Assembly: GCF_003255815.1 (NCBI RefSeq)
Contig: NC_037689.1
Span: forward strand, 142,316,766 to 142,380,765
DNA length: 64,000 nucleotides
Direction of reading: 5' to 3'
Source: Theropithecus gelada
Taxonomy: Eukaryota; Chordata; Mammalia; Primates; Cercopithecidae
This document shows, one piece after another, positions 22,986 through 35,499 of the stretch. Position 1 is the stretch's first letter, and every line of letters begins with the position of its first letter. Position numbers and translations under genes: made by a program. The notes under the pieces were generated by a model, which was not told the DNA's origin, searched no databases, and worked only from the letters and a program-made list of their open reading frames with translations.

Positions 22986-24746
22986 TCTAATTAACATTCC
23001 TTTCTGAGGTTGTTGATAGCAGCCTAGAGTTATGAATTAGATTCACTTCAGGTCATTTTCTCCTCTATAACATATTCCACATAGCCTAGTACCAAATCCT
23101 GACCATGTGTTCAGATTCTGAATAAATTATCTACACAATAAATTCTGCCAAAATACATTAATTAACACAGCTGGTGGTACTAGATAAATTTCTATCCTGT
23201 GAATGCTTAGGGTACTTGAAGGAAAGAAAATCATTTTAAGTAGACATTATTGGAAACTTTACAGTTTCTAAAGGGCCTGTGCGAGATCCTCAACGTGTTG
23301 GAATCTGAATTCAAGCCCCAAAATGCAGGAAATGGGCCCTTTGGTTTCTGATTCAGAGAGCAAAGTTAGGAGTAATTCCACAGTCAACTGATTTTATATC
23401 AAAGTTCTAAACCAAAATATTACACTTCAATCTAGGATTCTACATAGAATTCAAATTCCTAAACAAATTTTGTTTCAAATATTTATTTCAATGGTCATTG
23501 AGATATCTGCTATGATGCCATTCATTGTGCTGGCAACAGATAGATGCAAGAAGCTATAAGAATAGATACAAGTTACAAAACACAATTATGTCTTCAAAGT
23601 GGGAATCAGTGCTGGAAGATAAAAGCACCAGCTAAAAATGTAGACAGTGCTCCCTGTCCTGGATCCACTATTTAGTATTTCTGAAATTCACATTATGTTT
23701 AACTGAAAATAACAACATACACTTCAGAAGATTTTTATGAGGATTTCATAGTTTAACATAGATAAAGTGTCCAGAGCTTGACACATAGTTGGTGTACAAA
23801 AGTTAAACATTTTTATTTAAGTTATTATTATTGATAGAAAGCTAGGTAGTACAAGAAACATGAAACGCATCTAACAAAAATGAGGGATCACAGCTTTGGT
23901 GATAAATGCTATTGCTATATTTTTCTCATTGCCATACAGGGCACTGTTATACCAAAAACACTATGAAACTCATAAAAATAATTTTTATATCAATGTTGTC
24001 TAAACTGCTTTCCTTAATATGTAAAAATCCTGAAAATGAGGCAGAAGAAGTTTTGTTGTGTTTATTGTAGCTAATAAAGGATAGGGTCCGAATCTTCTGA
24101 GACCATACAGTGCTCTTGCTACAACATACAAGGCTGCTGATCTCTACATGTGTGCTCTTCCATTTGTTACCTCTTCATAATATTAAGAGCACATGCCAAC
24201 TAGAGCAGGCAGGTGGTACCTTATCTGCACCTGTATCTGTGTCTGTATTCATATTCATATTTATATTAAGTTAAATGCAATCACACTGCATTTTTGTAAG
24301 TCAAAATTGGCAAAATGCCAGTGATTTTTGTATAATTTAATACGCTTACATATATGCAGGATGGGATATTCTTTAAAAGTGTTGGTTTTAGTATTGGACA
24401 GATGTAGACCTGTAGTCTAGCCCTTTCACATAAGTTATATAAACAATGGAAATATCATTGTCTATTCAGTGCTTCAGAGCCCTAGTTGTTTTAATGGAAA
24501 TAATAAAATCAGTAACAGTTGCTTCTTAGAGTTATGCTTACCATATATTAAGTCCTTAGTATTATAATTACGAGTAGCCATGAGGATGTTTACCCACAGT
24601 GAAGATGGAATCATCCATACTCTATTCACCAGTAGTTCCTTGAATAGGCATCTGGGTGAATTATAGCAAATATTTGCAACTTCTAGAAGATTACAATACA
24701 GTAGTGTGCTGAAACCATCCTGTCAAACTCATAAGAATTAAATGTT
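22986..24746. other. Mostly unassigned, with two weak MIR-like patches
   Basis: Nothing is recognised except weak sense MIR similarity at 23650-23830 (ATTTTTATGAGGATTTCATAG, then AGAGCTTGACACATAGTTGG) and at 24400-24570 (TAATGGAAATAATAAAATC). It is the part of the window with the lowest repeat content. Confidence 0.4.
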
Positions 24747-24758
24747 AAATCTTTAGGA

Positions 24759-26142
24759 TTTTTTATTGTATTATAATTACTTATTATTATTATTATTATT
24801 ATACTTTAAGTTCTAAGGTACATGTTCACAACGTGCAGGTTTGTTACATATGTATACATGTGCCATGTTGGTATGCTGCACCCATTAACTTGTCATTTAC
24901 ATTAGGTATATCTCCTAATGCTATCTCTCCCCTTTCCCCCCACCCCATAACAGGCCCTGGTGTGTGATGTTCCCCTTCCTGTGTCCAAGAGTTCTCATTG
25001 TTCAATTCCCACCTATGAATGAGAACATGTGGTGCTTGGTTTTCTGTTCTTGTGATAGTTTGCTCAGAATGATGGTTTCCAGCTGCATCCATGTCCCTAC
25101 AAAGGACAGGAACTCATCCTTGTTTATGGCTGCATAGTATTCCATGCTGTATATGTGCCACATTTTCTTAATCCAGTCTGTCACTGATGGACATTTGGGT
25201 TGATTCCAAGTCTTTGCTATTGTGAATAGTGCCGCAATAAACATACATGTGCATGTGTCTTCATAGCCACATGATTTATAATCCTTTGGGTATATACCCA
25301 GTAAAGGGATGGCTGGGTCAAACGGTATTTCTAGTTCTAGATCCTTGAGGAATCGCCACACTGTTTTCCACAATGGTTGAACTAGTTTACAGTCCCACCA
25401 ACAGTGTAAAAGTGTTCCTATTTCTCCACATGCTCTCCAGCACCTGTTGTTTCCTGACTTTAATGATCGCCATTCTAACTGGTGTGAGATGGTATCTCAT
25501 TGTGGTTTTGATTTGCATTTCTCTGATGACGAGTGATGATGAGCATTTTTTCATGTGTCTGTTGGCTGTATGAATGTCTTCTTTTGAGAAGTGTCTGTTC
25601 ATATCCTTTGCCCACTTTTTGATGGGGTTGTTTTTTTCTTGTAAATTTGATTGAGTTCTTTGTAGGTTCTGGATATTAGCCCTTTGTCAGATGAGTAGAT
25701 TGAAAAAATTTTCTCCCATTCTGTAGGTTGCCTGTTCACTCTGATGGTAGTTTCTTTTGCTGTACAGAAGCTCTTTAGCTTAATTAGATCCTATTTGTCA
25801 ATTTTGGCTTTTGTTGCCATTGCTTTTGGCATTTTAGACATGAAGTCCTTGCCCATGCCTATGTCCTGAATGGTATTGCCTAGGTTTTCTTCTAGGGTTT
25901 TTATGGTTTTAGGTCTAACATTTAAGTCTCTAATCCATCTTGAATTAATTTTTGTATAAGATGTAAGGAAGGGATCCAGTTTCAGCTTTCTACTTATGGC
26001 TAGCCAGTTTTCCCAGCACCATTTATTAAATAAGGAATCCTTTCCCCATTTCTTGTTTTCCTCAGGTTTGTCAAAGATCAGATCGTTGTAGATGTGTGGT
26101 ATTATTTCTGAGGGCTCTGTTCTGTTCCATTGGTCTATTACT
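24759..26142 (-). mobile_element. 5'-truncated L1PA, part of an Alu-L1 composite
   Basis: The antisense young L1 3' end lies at the TTATT-rich tail near 24765-24805. The copy reaches ORF2 at ATAGACCAATGG on the minus strand (about 26142), where an Alu in the same orientation takes over. ORF2 frames are broken (fragments at 25002-25373, 25387-25602 and 25791-26192 on the minus strand, the last running on into the Alu). Confidence 0.88.
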
Positions 26143-26428
26143 TTTTGAGATGGAATCTTGCTCTTGTCACCCAGGCTAGAGGGCAATGGCACGATCTCAG
26201 CTCACTGCAACCTCCACCTTCCAGGTTGAAGCAATTCTGCTGCCTCAGCCACCCAAGTAGCTGGGATTATGGGTGCCCGCCACCATGCCCAGCTAATTTT
26301 TGTATTTTTAGTAAAGACGGGGTTTCACCATGTTGGCCAGGTTGGTCTTGAACTCCTGACCTCATGATCCGCCCGCCTTGGCCTCCCAAAGTGCTGGGAT
26401 TACAGGCGTGAGCCACCGTGCCCAGCCC
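26143..26428 (-). repeat. Full-length Alu fused to the 5' end of the L1PA
   Basis: An antisense Alu from TTTTTGAGATGGAATCTTGC to GAGCCACCGTGCCCAGCC. Only about five A residues separate its 3' end from the L1. The right flank begins AAATCTGTAGGA (26429-26440), and the left flank of the L1 is AAATCTTTAGGA (24747-24758). The two elements together therefore share one 12-bp duplication with one mismatch. Confidence 0.9.
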
Positions 26429-26440
26429 AAATCTGTAGGA

Positions 26441-26959
26441 ACTTTTATATCTGGTTCCCTCAGTCATTATTAAAAATTAAGTTATATAAACTTAAATATT
26501 TTGTTCCATTTTATTATTATTTATGTTATTGAGATTATTTACATCTATTGTACCTGTATAATGAAATACTAAATAAGAATGTGCTACTGTATATCTCTTC
26601 CCATCTATGCGTTCAGTAACATAAGCTTGGTAACTTTAACTTAGTAATAGTAAGTAGTTTAACACCACAGAAGTCAACCAATGCTATTAATAGGGGCTTT
26701 TTCAACCCAGAGTGCCAGTTGTTAAACATTAATTACTTCACCATTACACCAAGGGCATTCCGGCTGCATTCAACCTCTGTATCATATGAAGTGCTTACAA
26801 ACTCCCCTCCATGCATCTGAATTTTATGACCTGTTTACAACCATCTTCACTAAAGCACTGAACAGAATATAAGGCAAATGAAAAATTTGAGGGTGTGGAT
26901 CATTACTAAATAGTCACAAAATTAGCCCAGGTTTGGAAACCTCTTTTTGAGATAAATTT
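26441..26959. other. Unassigned spacer
   Basis: AT-rich; no recognised repeat or gene. Confidence 0.4.
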
Positions 26960-27377
26960 CACTTGATTATTATGAATTATCTTTTTGATGTGCTTGTCTC
27001 AAGAAATTTTAAAATTTCCCTTTTAATTTCTTCATAGTTTCAGAAATTACATTTAAGTATTTGATCCATTTTGCGTTTATTTTTGAATATGGTGATAAAT
27101 AAGGGAAGGGTCTAATTTCATTCTTCTGTATATGGGTATCCTGTTTTCCCAACACCATTTATTAAACAAATTTCCTTTTCCCTATGTATGTGCTTGGACC
27201 CTTTGTTGAAAATCAGTTGGATGAAAGTTAGAGGATTTATTCTTGGGCTCTCAACTTTGTTCCATTGGTCATATGTCTGTTTTTATGCCAGTACCATGCC
27301 GTTTTGATTACTATAGTTTTGTGGTATATTTTGAAGTCAGACAGAATGATGACTCCAGCTTTGCTCAAAGAGATAAT

Positions 27378-28505
27378 CTGAAACCGGAACTTATATTTAA
27401 GACAAAAGCAGAGTGTAAAAGTTTAAAAATTTGCAGCCTGACCATGTGGTAGAAAAGAAAAACCTGTTTCCAGGGAGAAATTGAAGCAGGTGGCAGAAAT
27501 TTTTATAAAGAGAAGCCAAGCCAAGACAATGGGGAAAATGCCTGGAAGGCATTTCAGAGACATCCAGGGCAGACTCTCTCATTACAGGCCTGGTGGCCTA
27601 AGAGGGAAATAATATTTTGTGTACAAGATCCAGGACCCTGCTGCCCTGCACAACCTCGGGACACTGCTCCCTGTTTCCCAGCCACTGCAGCTCCAGCCAT
27701 GGCTCAAAAGAGCCAAGGTACAGCTCTGGCTGCTGCTTCAGAGGGTGCAAGTCATGGCTTCCATGGGGCATTTAGCCTTCAGATATACAGAGAGCAAGAG
27801 TTGAGGCTTGGTAACATCCTCCTAGACTTTAGAAGATGTATGGAAATGCCTGGATTCCCAGGCAGAAGTCTGCTTGAGGGGTGGAGACCTCACGGAGAAC
27901 CTCTACTAGGGCAGCGCAGAGGGAAAATGTGGAGTTTGAACCCCTACACAGAGTCCCCACTAGGGCACTGCCTAGTGAAGCTGTGAGAACAGGGCCACAA
28001 TTCTCCAGACCCCAGAATGAGAGACTCAATGACAGTTTGCACCATGTGCTTGGAAAAGCCACAGGCACTTAATATCAGCTTGTGAAAGCAGCTGTTGGTG
28101 GCGGGGTGGTAGGGGGAGCTGTACACTGCAAAGCCACAGAGGCAGAGCTATCAAAGACCTTGGGAGCCTACCTCTTACATCAGTGTTACTTAGATGTGAG
28201 ACATGGAGACAAAGGAGATTATTTTGTAGCTTTAAGATTGAATGAATGACCTGCTTGTTTTTGGACTTGCATAGGGCCTGTAACCCCTTTGTTTTGTCTG
28301 ATTTCTCTCTTTTGAAACAGGAGTACTAACCAATGCATGCATTCCCATTGTATCTTGGAATTAACTGACTTGTTTAAAATTTTACAGGTTCATTGGTGGA
28401 AGGGATTTGCCTTGTCTGAGATAAGATTTTGAACTGTGAAATTTTGTGTAAATGATGGAGTGAATTAAGACTTTGGGGACTGTCAGGAAAGTAGAATTGC
28501 ATTTT
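27378..28505 (+). mobile_element. MST internal region without LTRs
   Basis: It carries the later two thirds of a MaLR internal region: GTTTAAAAATTTGCAGCCTG, GACAATGGGGAAAATGCC, GCAGAAGTCTGCTTGAGG, AGTCCCCACTAGGGCAC and CATTGTATCTTGGAATTAAC. It ends just short of where a 3' LTR should start. Neither LTR is present, and L1 sequence abuts both ends. All frames are closed by stops. Confidence 0.82.
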
Positions 28506-29633
28506 GAAATGGAACACTGACTTTTTATTTCATTGATCTTTTGTATTGTTTGCATTTGAAATTTATTTCTGCTCTGATGTTTATTTTTATTAATTTGGGG
28601 TTTGGCTTGAACTTGCTTTTTAATGATGCATTGTTAAAATGCATGGTTAAATTGTTTATATAAAGTTTTTTCTATGCTTTTATGTAAGCACTTGTATCAA
28701 TTAACTTCCCTCTTTGTACTGTTTTTACTGTGATTCACAGGTTTTCATATATTGTGTTTCTATTATTATATATTTCAAGACATATTCAAATTTTCTTCTT
28801 AATTTCTCCATTGACCATCTGGTAATTCAGAAGCATATTGTTTAATTTCTTTGTATTTTGTATAGTTCCCAAAATTCCTCATGTTATTGGTATCTAGTTT
28901 TATTCCATTACGGCCAGAGAAAATGCTTGATATTATTGCATTTTAAAAAAATTAAGACTCATTTTGTGAACCTAACATATGGCCTCTTCTTGAGAATAAT
29001 TCATATGCTAAATAAAAGAATATTTATTCTGTAGTCATTGTATGAAATGTTCTGTAAATATCTGTTAGATCCATTTAGTCTATATTGCAGATTAGATCAA
29101 ACATTTCTTTGTTGATATTCTGTCTAGAACTTCTGTCCAATGTTGAAAGTGGGTTGTTGAAATCTCCAGCTATCATTATATTGGGACCCATCATTCTTTG
29201 TAGTGCTAATAACATCTTTTTATATATATGGGTACTCCAGTTTGGGGTGTATATGTATTTGAAATTATTATATTCTCTTCCTGAATGGACCCCTTTATTA
29301 TTATATAGTGACCTTCTTTGTCACTTATTATAACTTTGTCTTAAATTCTATTTCATCTGATGTAAGTATAGTGACTCCTGCTATTATTTTGGTTTCCATT
29401 GACATGGCATATCTTTTTCCATCCTTTATATTCAGGCTATGCGTGTCTTTATAGGTGAACTGTGTTTCTTGCAGGCCAAATATAAATAAATATTTATTTT
29501 CTTACCCTTTCAGCTACTTTATATCTTTTGATTAAAGAATTTAGTCCATCCTCATTTAAGGTTATTATTGATAAGTAGGAACTTACTCCTGCTATTTTGT
29601 TGTTTTCATTTTTTTCTCTCTCTCTCCGTGTAT

Positions 29634-29634
<1 letters not shown>

Positions 29635-29675
<41 letters not shown>
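29635..29675 (+). repeat. (TG)n microsatellite
   Basis: About 19 uninterrupted TG units, preceded by TGTATGAG and a CT-rich stretch, inside antisense L1. It is likely polymorphic in length. Confidence 0.93.
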
Positions 29676-29677
<2 letters not shown>

Positions 29678-30731
29678 TGTTCTTTCTTTCTTTCCTTCCT
29701 GTCTTCCTTTAGTAAAGTGATTTTCTCTGGTAATATGATTTAGTTTCATGCTTTTTTATTTTGTGTGCATCTATCATATATTTTTTTAGTTTGTCAAGAG
29801 GCTTGCATATACTTTCTTGTAGCCCATTATTTTATCTTAATAAGAACACTGTTTACATAAACTTGGAGAAAGAAAGCTAATACTCTATGTCTTAACTTAG
29901 CCCCCTCAGTATTTTACTTTTTGTTTCTATTTATATATTTCTGTACTTTTGCCGAAGTCTGGAAAAGTTGTTGTAGTTATCATTTTTTATTGATCCATCT
30001 TTTTGTTTTCCTACTTAAAATAAGAATATTTTGCACATCAAAATAACAGTGTTAAAATATCTGGGTTTTTTTTTTTTTGGACTTACTATTTCCAGTGAGT
30101 TTTGTACCTTTATGTGATTACTTATTATGTATTCAAGCCCTTTATTTTCTATTTGAAGTACTTCCTATAACATTTCTTGTAGGAATGATGTGGTGTTGAA
30201 ATCCCACAGCATTTGCTTTTCTGGGAAAGTCTTTATTTCTGTTTCATGTCTGAAAAGTATTTTTGCTAGATATACTATTCTAGGGTAAATGTTTTTCTCA
30301 TTCAGCACTTTTCTTACAACATGCTACTCTCTTCTGGCCTATAACTTTCCCACTAAAGACTGTATAGTCAGACATATTGGAGCTCCATTGTATGTTATTC
30401 ATTTTTTTTCTCTTGCTGCATTTAGGATTCTTTCTCTATCATTGATATTTGGACATGTGGTTGTTAAGTTCTTTGAGGTAGTCCTCTTTGGGTTAAATAT
30501 GTTTGGTGTTCTATAGCTTTCTTGTATTTTAACATTGATATATATCTTCCTCAAGGTTTTCAATGTTCTCTGCTATTACCCCTTTCAATAAACTTTCTTC
30601 CCTTATCCCTTTTTCTGCCTCCTCTTTAAGACCAAACTCATAAATTTCCCTTTTTGAGGCTATTTCCTAGATCCTGTAGGTGTGTTTAATGGTTTTTAAA
30701 TTTTCTCCTCTGTGTATTTTCTTTTTCTTTT

Positions 30732-30941
30732 TATTATTATTATTACACTTTAAGTTCTAGGGTACATGTGCACAATGTGCAGGTTTGTTACATATGTATA
30801 CATGTGCCATGTTGGTGTGCTGCACCCATTAACTCATCATTTACATTAGGTATATCTCCTAATGCTATCCCTGCCCACTGTCCCCTCCCTACAATAGGCC
30901 CTGATGTGTGATGTTCCCCTTCCTGTGTCCAAGTGTTCTCA
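30732..30941 (-). mobile_element. Very short L1PA 3' end
   Basis: Only the last ~200 bp of a young L1 are present, antisense, from TTATTATTATTACACTTTAAG to CCAAGTGTTCTC. It is strongly 5'-truncated within the 3' UTR. No convincing target-site duplication was found. Confidence 0.85.
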
Positions 30942-31139
30942 ATATACAATTAAAATTGTATATTTTAATCCCTTGCTTTTTAGCTTTACTCCATCTATTA
31001 AAGATTTTTGCTTTGTGATTACCATTAGTCTTACAAGAAACCTTGTTATAACAGGTTATTTAACAATTTAATGTAATGCATATTTTAATTAGCTCCATTT
31101 GGAAATTCCAACACCATGTTGTTTATGATAAATATATAC
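30942..31139 (-). repeat. Probable old L1 fragment
   Basis: The wording GTGATTACCATTAGTCTTAC resembles an antisense L1M segment; the rest is AT-rich and not assignable. Confidence 0.35.
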
Positions 31140-33770
31140 ATTATTTGCCAATTCTTTAAATAAAACAAAAATATTTAAAAATTGTTACATGCAATAAAAG
31201 CAGTCCTTAATTGTAAATTTAGAGCATTAACTGCATATAAGAAAATTAGAGTATGTAAAATAAATAATTTAAAATTTCACCTTAGTAAACTATAAAAAAG
31301 GGTAAATTCAATCCAACATAATCAGAAAAGTTATATAATAAATGTTAGAGTAAAAATTCACAAATTTGATAACTGAGATAAAATAGACTATTGGAAATAT
31401 GCAAATAATCAAGTCTCACACAAGGAGAAACAGATAATCTGAAAATGGCTACATCTGTTTTAAATCTTGCATCAACAGTTAATTACCTCGAAAAATAAAA
31501 ACAGCAGGCCAAAATGATTCTACTGGTTAATTCTAGGACACAATTATGGATAAAAATGATAGCATTTTTTATCTGCAAACTGTTCCACAAAAAATAAAAG
31601 CAAAGAGAATACTTCCCAAGTGATTCTGTGAATGGGCATTGCCCTGATACCAAAACCACTGGATAAAGACATAACAGGAAATATAAAACTTATAAAAGAC
31701 TTATATCCAAAATATTTAAATAACTTAAAATTCAACAATATGAAAGAAAACAACCTGATTAAAATCTGGGTGAAACGTCTTCATAGACACCTCAATACAG
31801 AAGATATACAGTTTAAAAATAAACAATGTAAAGATGCTCAATCAAATGGCATTAGGGAATTGCAAAGTAAAACAAGGTGTGAGATATCAGTACACACTTA
31901 TAAGAATGGCTAAAATCCAAAATACTCAAAACACCAAATTCTGGTGAGGTTGTTATAAAATGAAGAAATAGTGCTCCTAAGTATTTACAGGCATAACTTG
32001 CTTCATGTGCTTCACTTTATTGTGCATATATTGCTTCTTTTACACATTGAAGATTTGTGGCATCTCTATGTATAGAAAATCTATCATTGCCTTTTTGCAT
32101 GTACTCGTTTTGTGTCTTTGTGTCACATTTTGGTAATTCTCACGACATTTTAAACTTTTTCATTATTACTAAATCTGTTCTGTGATCAGTGATCTGTAAT
32201 CAGTGATCTTAGATGTTACTATCATTACTGTGTTATTACCCATAAATGTTGTATATGTTCTGATTGCTGAGGTACTGGCTATTTCCCATCTCTTTACCTC
32301 TTCTCTGGTCTCCCTATTCAATGACACACAGAAATAATACAATTAAACCAATTAATAATGCTACAATGTCCTCACAGTGGTCAAGTGAAATGAAGAGCTG
32401 TCTATCTTTCACTTTAAATCAAAAGCCAGAAAGTGATTAAACTTAGTGAGAAAGAAATGTTGAAAGCTTAGATAGGCTGAAAGCTAGGCCGCTTGTGACA
32501 ATCAGTTGGCAAAGTTGTCAATGAAAAGGGAAAGTTATTAGAGGAAATTAAAATTGTTTCTCCAGTGAACACATGAATTGTAGGAAAGCAAAACAGCCTT
32601 ATTGCTGATAAGAAGAAAATTTTAATTGCCTGGATAGAAGATCAAAAACCAGCTATAAGATTCCCTTAAGCCAAAGCCTGATCTACAGCAGTGCCCTAAC
32701 TCTATAATTCTATGAAAGCTGAGAGAGGCTAGAAAGGTGCAGCAAAAAAATCTTGAAGCTAGCAAAGTTTGGTTTATGATGTTAAGCAACCATCACCTTG
32801 ATCAGTCAGCAGTCATCAAAAATGAGGCAAGATTGTTCATCAGAATAAAGGATTACAAATCATTGAAGGTTCGGATGCGCCTTAGCAGTTTTTAGCAATA
32901 AAGTATTTTTAAATTAAAAAGTATGCACATTGTTTTCTTTAGATATAATGCTATTGCACACTTAATGGACTTCAGTACAGTATAAACACAACTTTTTTAT
33001 GCACTGGAAAAAATTCATGTGACTTGCTTTATTGGGATATATGCTTTATTGTGGCGGTCTGGAACCAAACCCCAATATCGCTGAGGTATTCCTATACTCA
33101 TGAGTAGGCAACATGTCTACACAAACAACCTGCACACATATGTCTATAGCATCTATATTAATAATTGTCAGAAATTGTCAGCAACCAAGAAGTCTTTCGA
33201 TGGATGAATTGTTATTCAAACTGTGATCTATCCATACCATGGAATATTATTCAGTAATAAAAATAAATGGGCTATCAAGCCACACAAGATCATTAAAACT
33301 ATATTGCTTAGGGAATAAATCAATCTGAAAAGGCTACATACTGTATGATTCCAACTATATAACATTTTTGAGAAGCAAAAATATAGAAACAGTAAAAATA
33401 TCAGTGGTTGTCAAAGGTTGAGGAGTGAGAGGGGATTTTATAAATAGGTGAAGCACAAATAATTTCAGGATAGTAAAACTATTATTTATGATATAATGGT
33501 GAATTTGTATATTGTGAATTTGTAAAAATTCATGGACCTGTACAATACAAAGAATGAACCCAAATTTAGCTATTAATTTTAATTAACAATAATATATCAA
33601 TATAATTGGTTTATCAATTCTAACAGTAATGTACTATATAAATACGAGATGTTAATAATAGAGAAAACTGGGGGCAGGTATAGAGTCATATAGGAACTCT
33701 GTACTTGAGGTCAATTTTTCTGTAAACTTAAAAGTGTTCTAATATATAAATTATATTATTTAAATATACA
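31140..33770 (+). repeat. Old sense L1M split by Tigger1
   Basis: 31140-31984 reads sense L1M ORF2 pieces (GCAGTCCTTAATTGTAAATTT, later CTTCATAGACACCTCAATAC). 33097-33770 reads its 3' end (TCCATACCATGGAATATTATT, then CATACTGTATGATTCCAAC, ending AAAAGTGTTCTAATATATAAA). The two halves continue across the Tigger1 insertion. It is heavily decayed. Confidence 0.75.
31988..33094 (+). mobile_element. Tigger1 DNA transposon, internally deleted
   Basis: A pogo-like element of 1.1 kb; the autonomous Tigger1 is about 2.4 kb. The left end is CAGGCATAACTTGCTTCATG, the right end GAGGTATTCCTA, and TA dinucleotides flank both (31986-31987 and 33095-33096). The 5' half of the transposase region remains (CACTTTAAATCAAAAGCC, GAAGATCAAAAACCAGCTAT) and covers the DNA-binding part. 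The text then jumps to the 3' end near GATTGTTCATCAGAATAAAGG, so the DDE catalytic part is missing. Stops and indels close the frame. Confidence 0.9.
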
Positions 33771-34114
33771 AAACTGTTCTAATAAATTATTTTATTTAAA
33801 AATAAAATAAAATGGATAAAATTACATTGATCATCAGTGTATAAAATCCTTGAGCTGCATTTCTGTTTTTACAGAAAAGAGTTCCATAAGTAAAGTCAGT
33901 CAATATGTATGTCTCTTGTGCCTGCACACTGAGCTTGGGTCCTGTCTCCATTGCTCCATCTCCTAATCTCTGGAAGGCACCAGGTGACTTTGTCACAGCC
34001 CATGTCACCTTGTGACCTGCAGGTACTGGGGAATCCATAGGGAGGATACTGGGACACCCAGAAGCTGGTAAGTGTTACTCTCCATTACTTAATTACTAAA
34101 CCCTACTGACAGCA
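33771..34114. other. Unassigned spacer
   Basis: A possible old ERV leader-like wording (TTGTGACCTGCAGGTACTGG at about 34010) is present, but I cannot assign it. Confidence 0.35.
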
Positions 34115-35499
34115 GCTCAGTGGATGTCAGCTAAGATGGCCAACTAAATGCAGCCAGGAAAAACATCTCACACCAAAAGACAGGGACATCAGGGAGACTG
34201 GCAAACTGTGAGCAGATTTTTGGAAGGAAGGCATTCAGAGTGGATGGAGGGAGGATGCAAACACTAGGCTGGAGAGGGATAAGCTGGGAACATGTGACTG
34301 GGCTGCTGAGCACTGGGACTTACCCCTGACTCGCAGTGGCTCCTGGGAAGGGGTGAGTTAAACAGACAAGGAGTGGCCCACTCTTACCATGGACCTTGGA
34401 ATTCTAGCTACAGGAGACCCCATGACCCAATGGACACTTGGGCTGGAAGGGAGAACTGCTTAGAGAGGTGGCAGGAGCAGGACTCCAGCCTCTGCAGAAC
34501 CTAGAGGGTTTGCCACGGAAATGAAATGGCTGCAGTGGAAGACAGCCAGTGATCCCCATACCCCACGGCTTCCCACGTTTCCCTATGTGGCTTTAGCTTT
34601 TGGGTAATTATTAGACATGCACAAAGCAGCGAGGTCTTGCCCATGAAATGGGGACAGTCTGCTCTGAGTGCCACCCTGTCTGCTAGCCTCTCCTGGGGCC
34701 CTACCCTGGACATACCTGCATGCAAAGTAGCCTCACATCCTGAATCAGAATGCTGCCCAAGGACCCTCTTTATATCTTCCTCACTGCAGACCAAGCCTAA
34801 CTTTTAAGGAGCTCCAGAAAACTGGTCCCACCAATGCACACACACCCACTCATGGCCTTCCCCGACCGAATCCTCCTGCCATCACTTTGCTCCCGCCAGC
34901 ACCTCATCCCATTGATGCACGGGCACTCCACCACTCCACTGCTGCAACCAGCACAAGTGCATGCAAAAACACTGGAGTCCTGCCCCTGCTGTGCTGCTGC
35001 CACCGGTGCAAGCCCATGCAAGAATGTTGCCAAAGTAACCCCACTGATGAGTGCCACACATCCACACCACTGTTGCTGCCGGCATGCACAAGGGACCACG
35101 GTCCCTGCTGCCACTATGCTAATGAAGTACTTTGTCTGGCAACCCCCATTAGACTGCTGTGACCAGAAAACTGGGAGCAATTCAATCCCTCCAGTGTAAC
35201 AGTTTCCTAACCTCAAGGGGCCAGAGAACAAAGCATCCGGCCTGGTATTAGTCCCCCAGAGTTAGAGCATACATCCCAGGAGTGCTGATCTGAACCTCAA
35301 CACCCTGAAATCTTCCAGAGAGGAAGTCAGTTGACTAAACGGATCTTATAACACAATACAATACCCAAAGGTATCAACAAAAATAAAAGCAAAACTCCCT
35401 ATACAAAGGAGAGCAACTTCAAAGATTAAGGAACATCACCCAACACAGATGAGAAAGAGCCAGTGCAAGAACTTTGGAAACTCAAAAAACCAGAGTGTC

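Larger units (their letters stand above)
26960..30726 (-). repeat. Old L1 (L1M/L1PB grade), antisense, rearranged
   Basis: 26960-27377 and 28506-30726 both read antisense L1. From left to right the pieces are ORF2 middle (CAACACCATTTATTAAAC near 27150), ORF2 N-terminal part (28500-29800) and ORF1 (30100-30700). At 26960-27040 short L1 pieces are out of order. Roughly 1.5 kb of the expected reverse-transcriptase part is absent, and an MST internal piece lies in its place. A (TG)n tract sits at 29635-29675. Confidence 0.75.

Noticed and set aside
30732..30960. Target-site duplication for the 200-bp L1PA end
   Set aside because: Candidate TGTATTTT / TGTATATTTT flanks are low-complexity and do not fit the element ends.
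34797..35231. 144-codon Cys-rich frame on minus strand and 121-codon frame on plus strand
   Set aside because: Both lie in the decayed, once CpG-rich L1 A 5' UTR; the cysteines come from GC-rich trinucleotide-like text, not from a domain.
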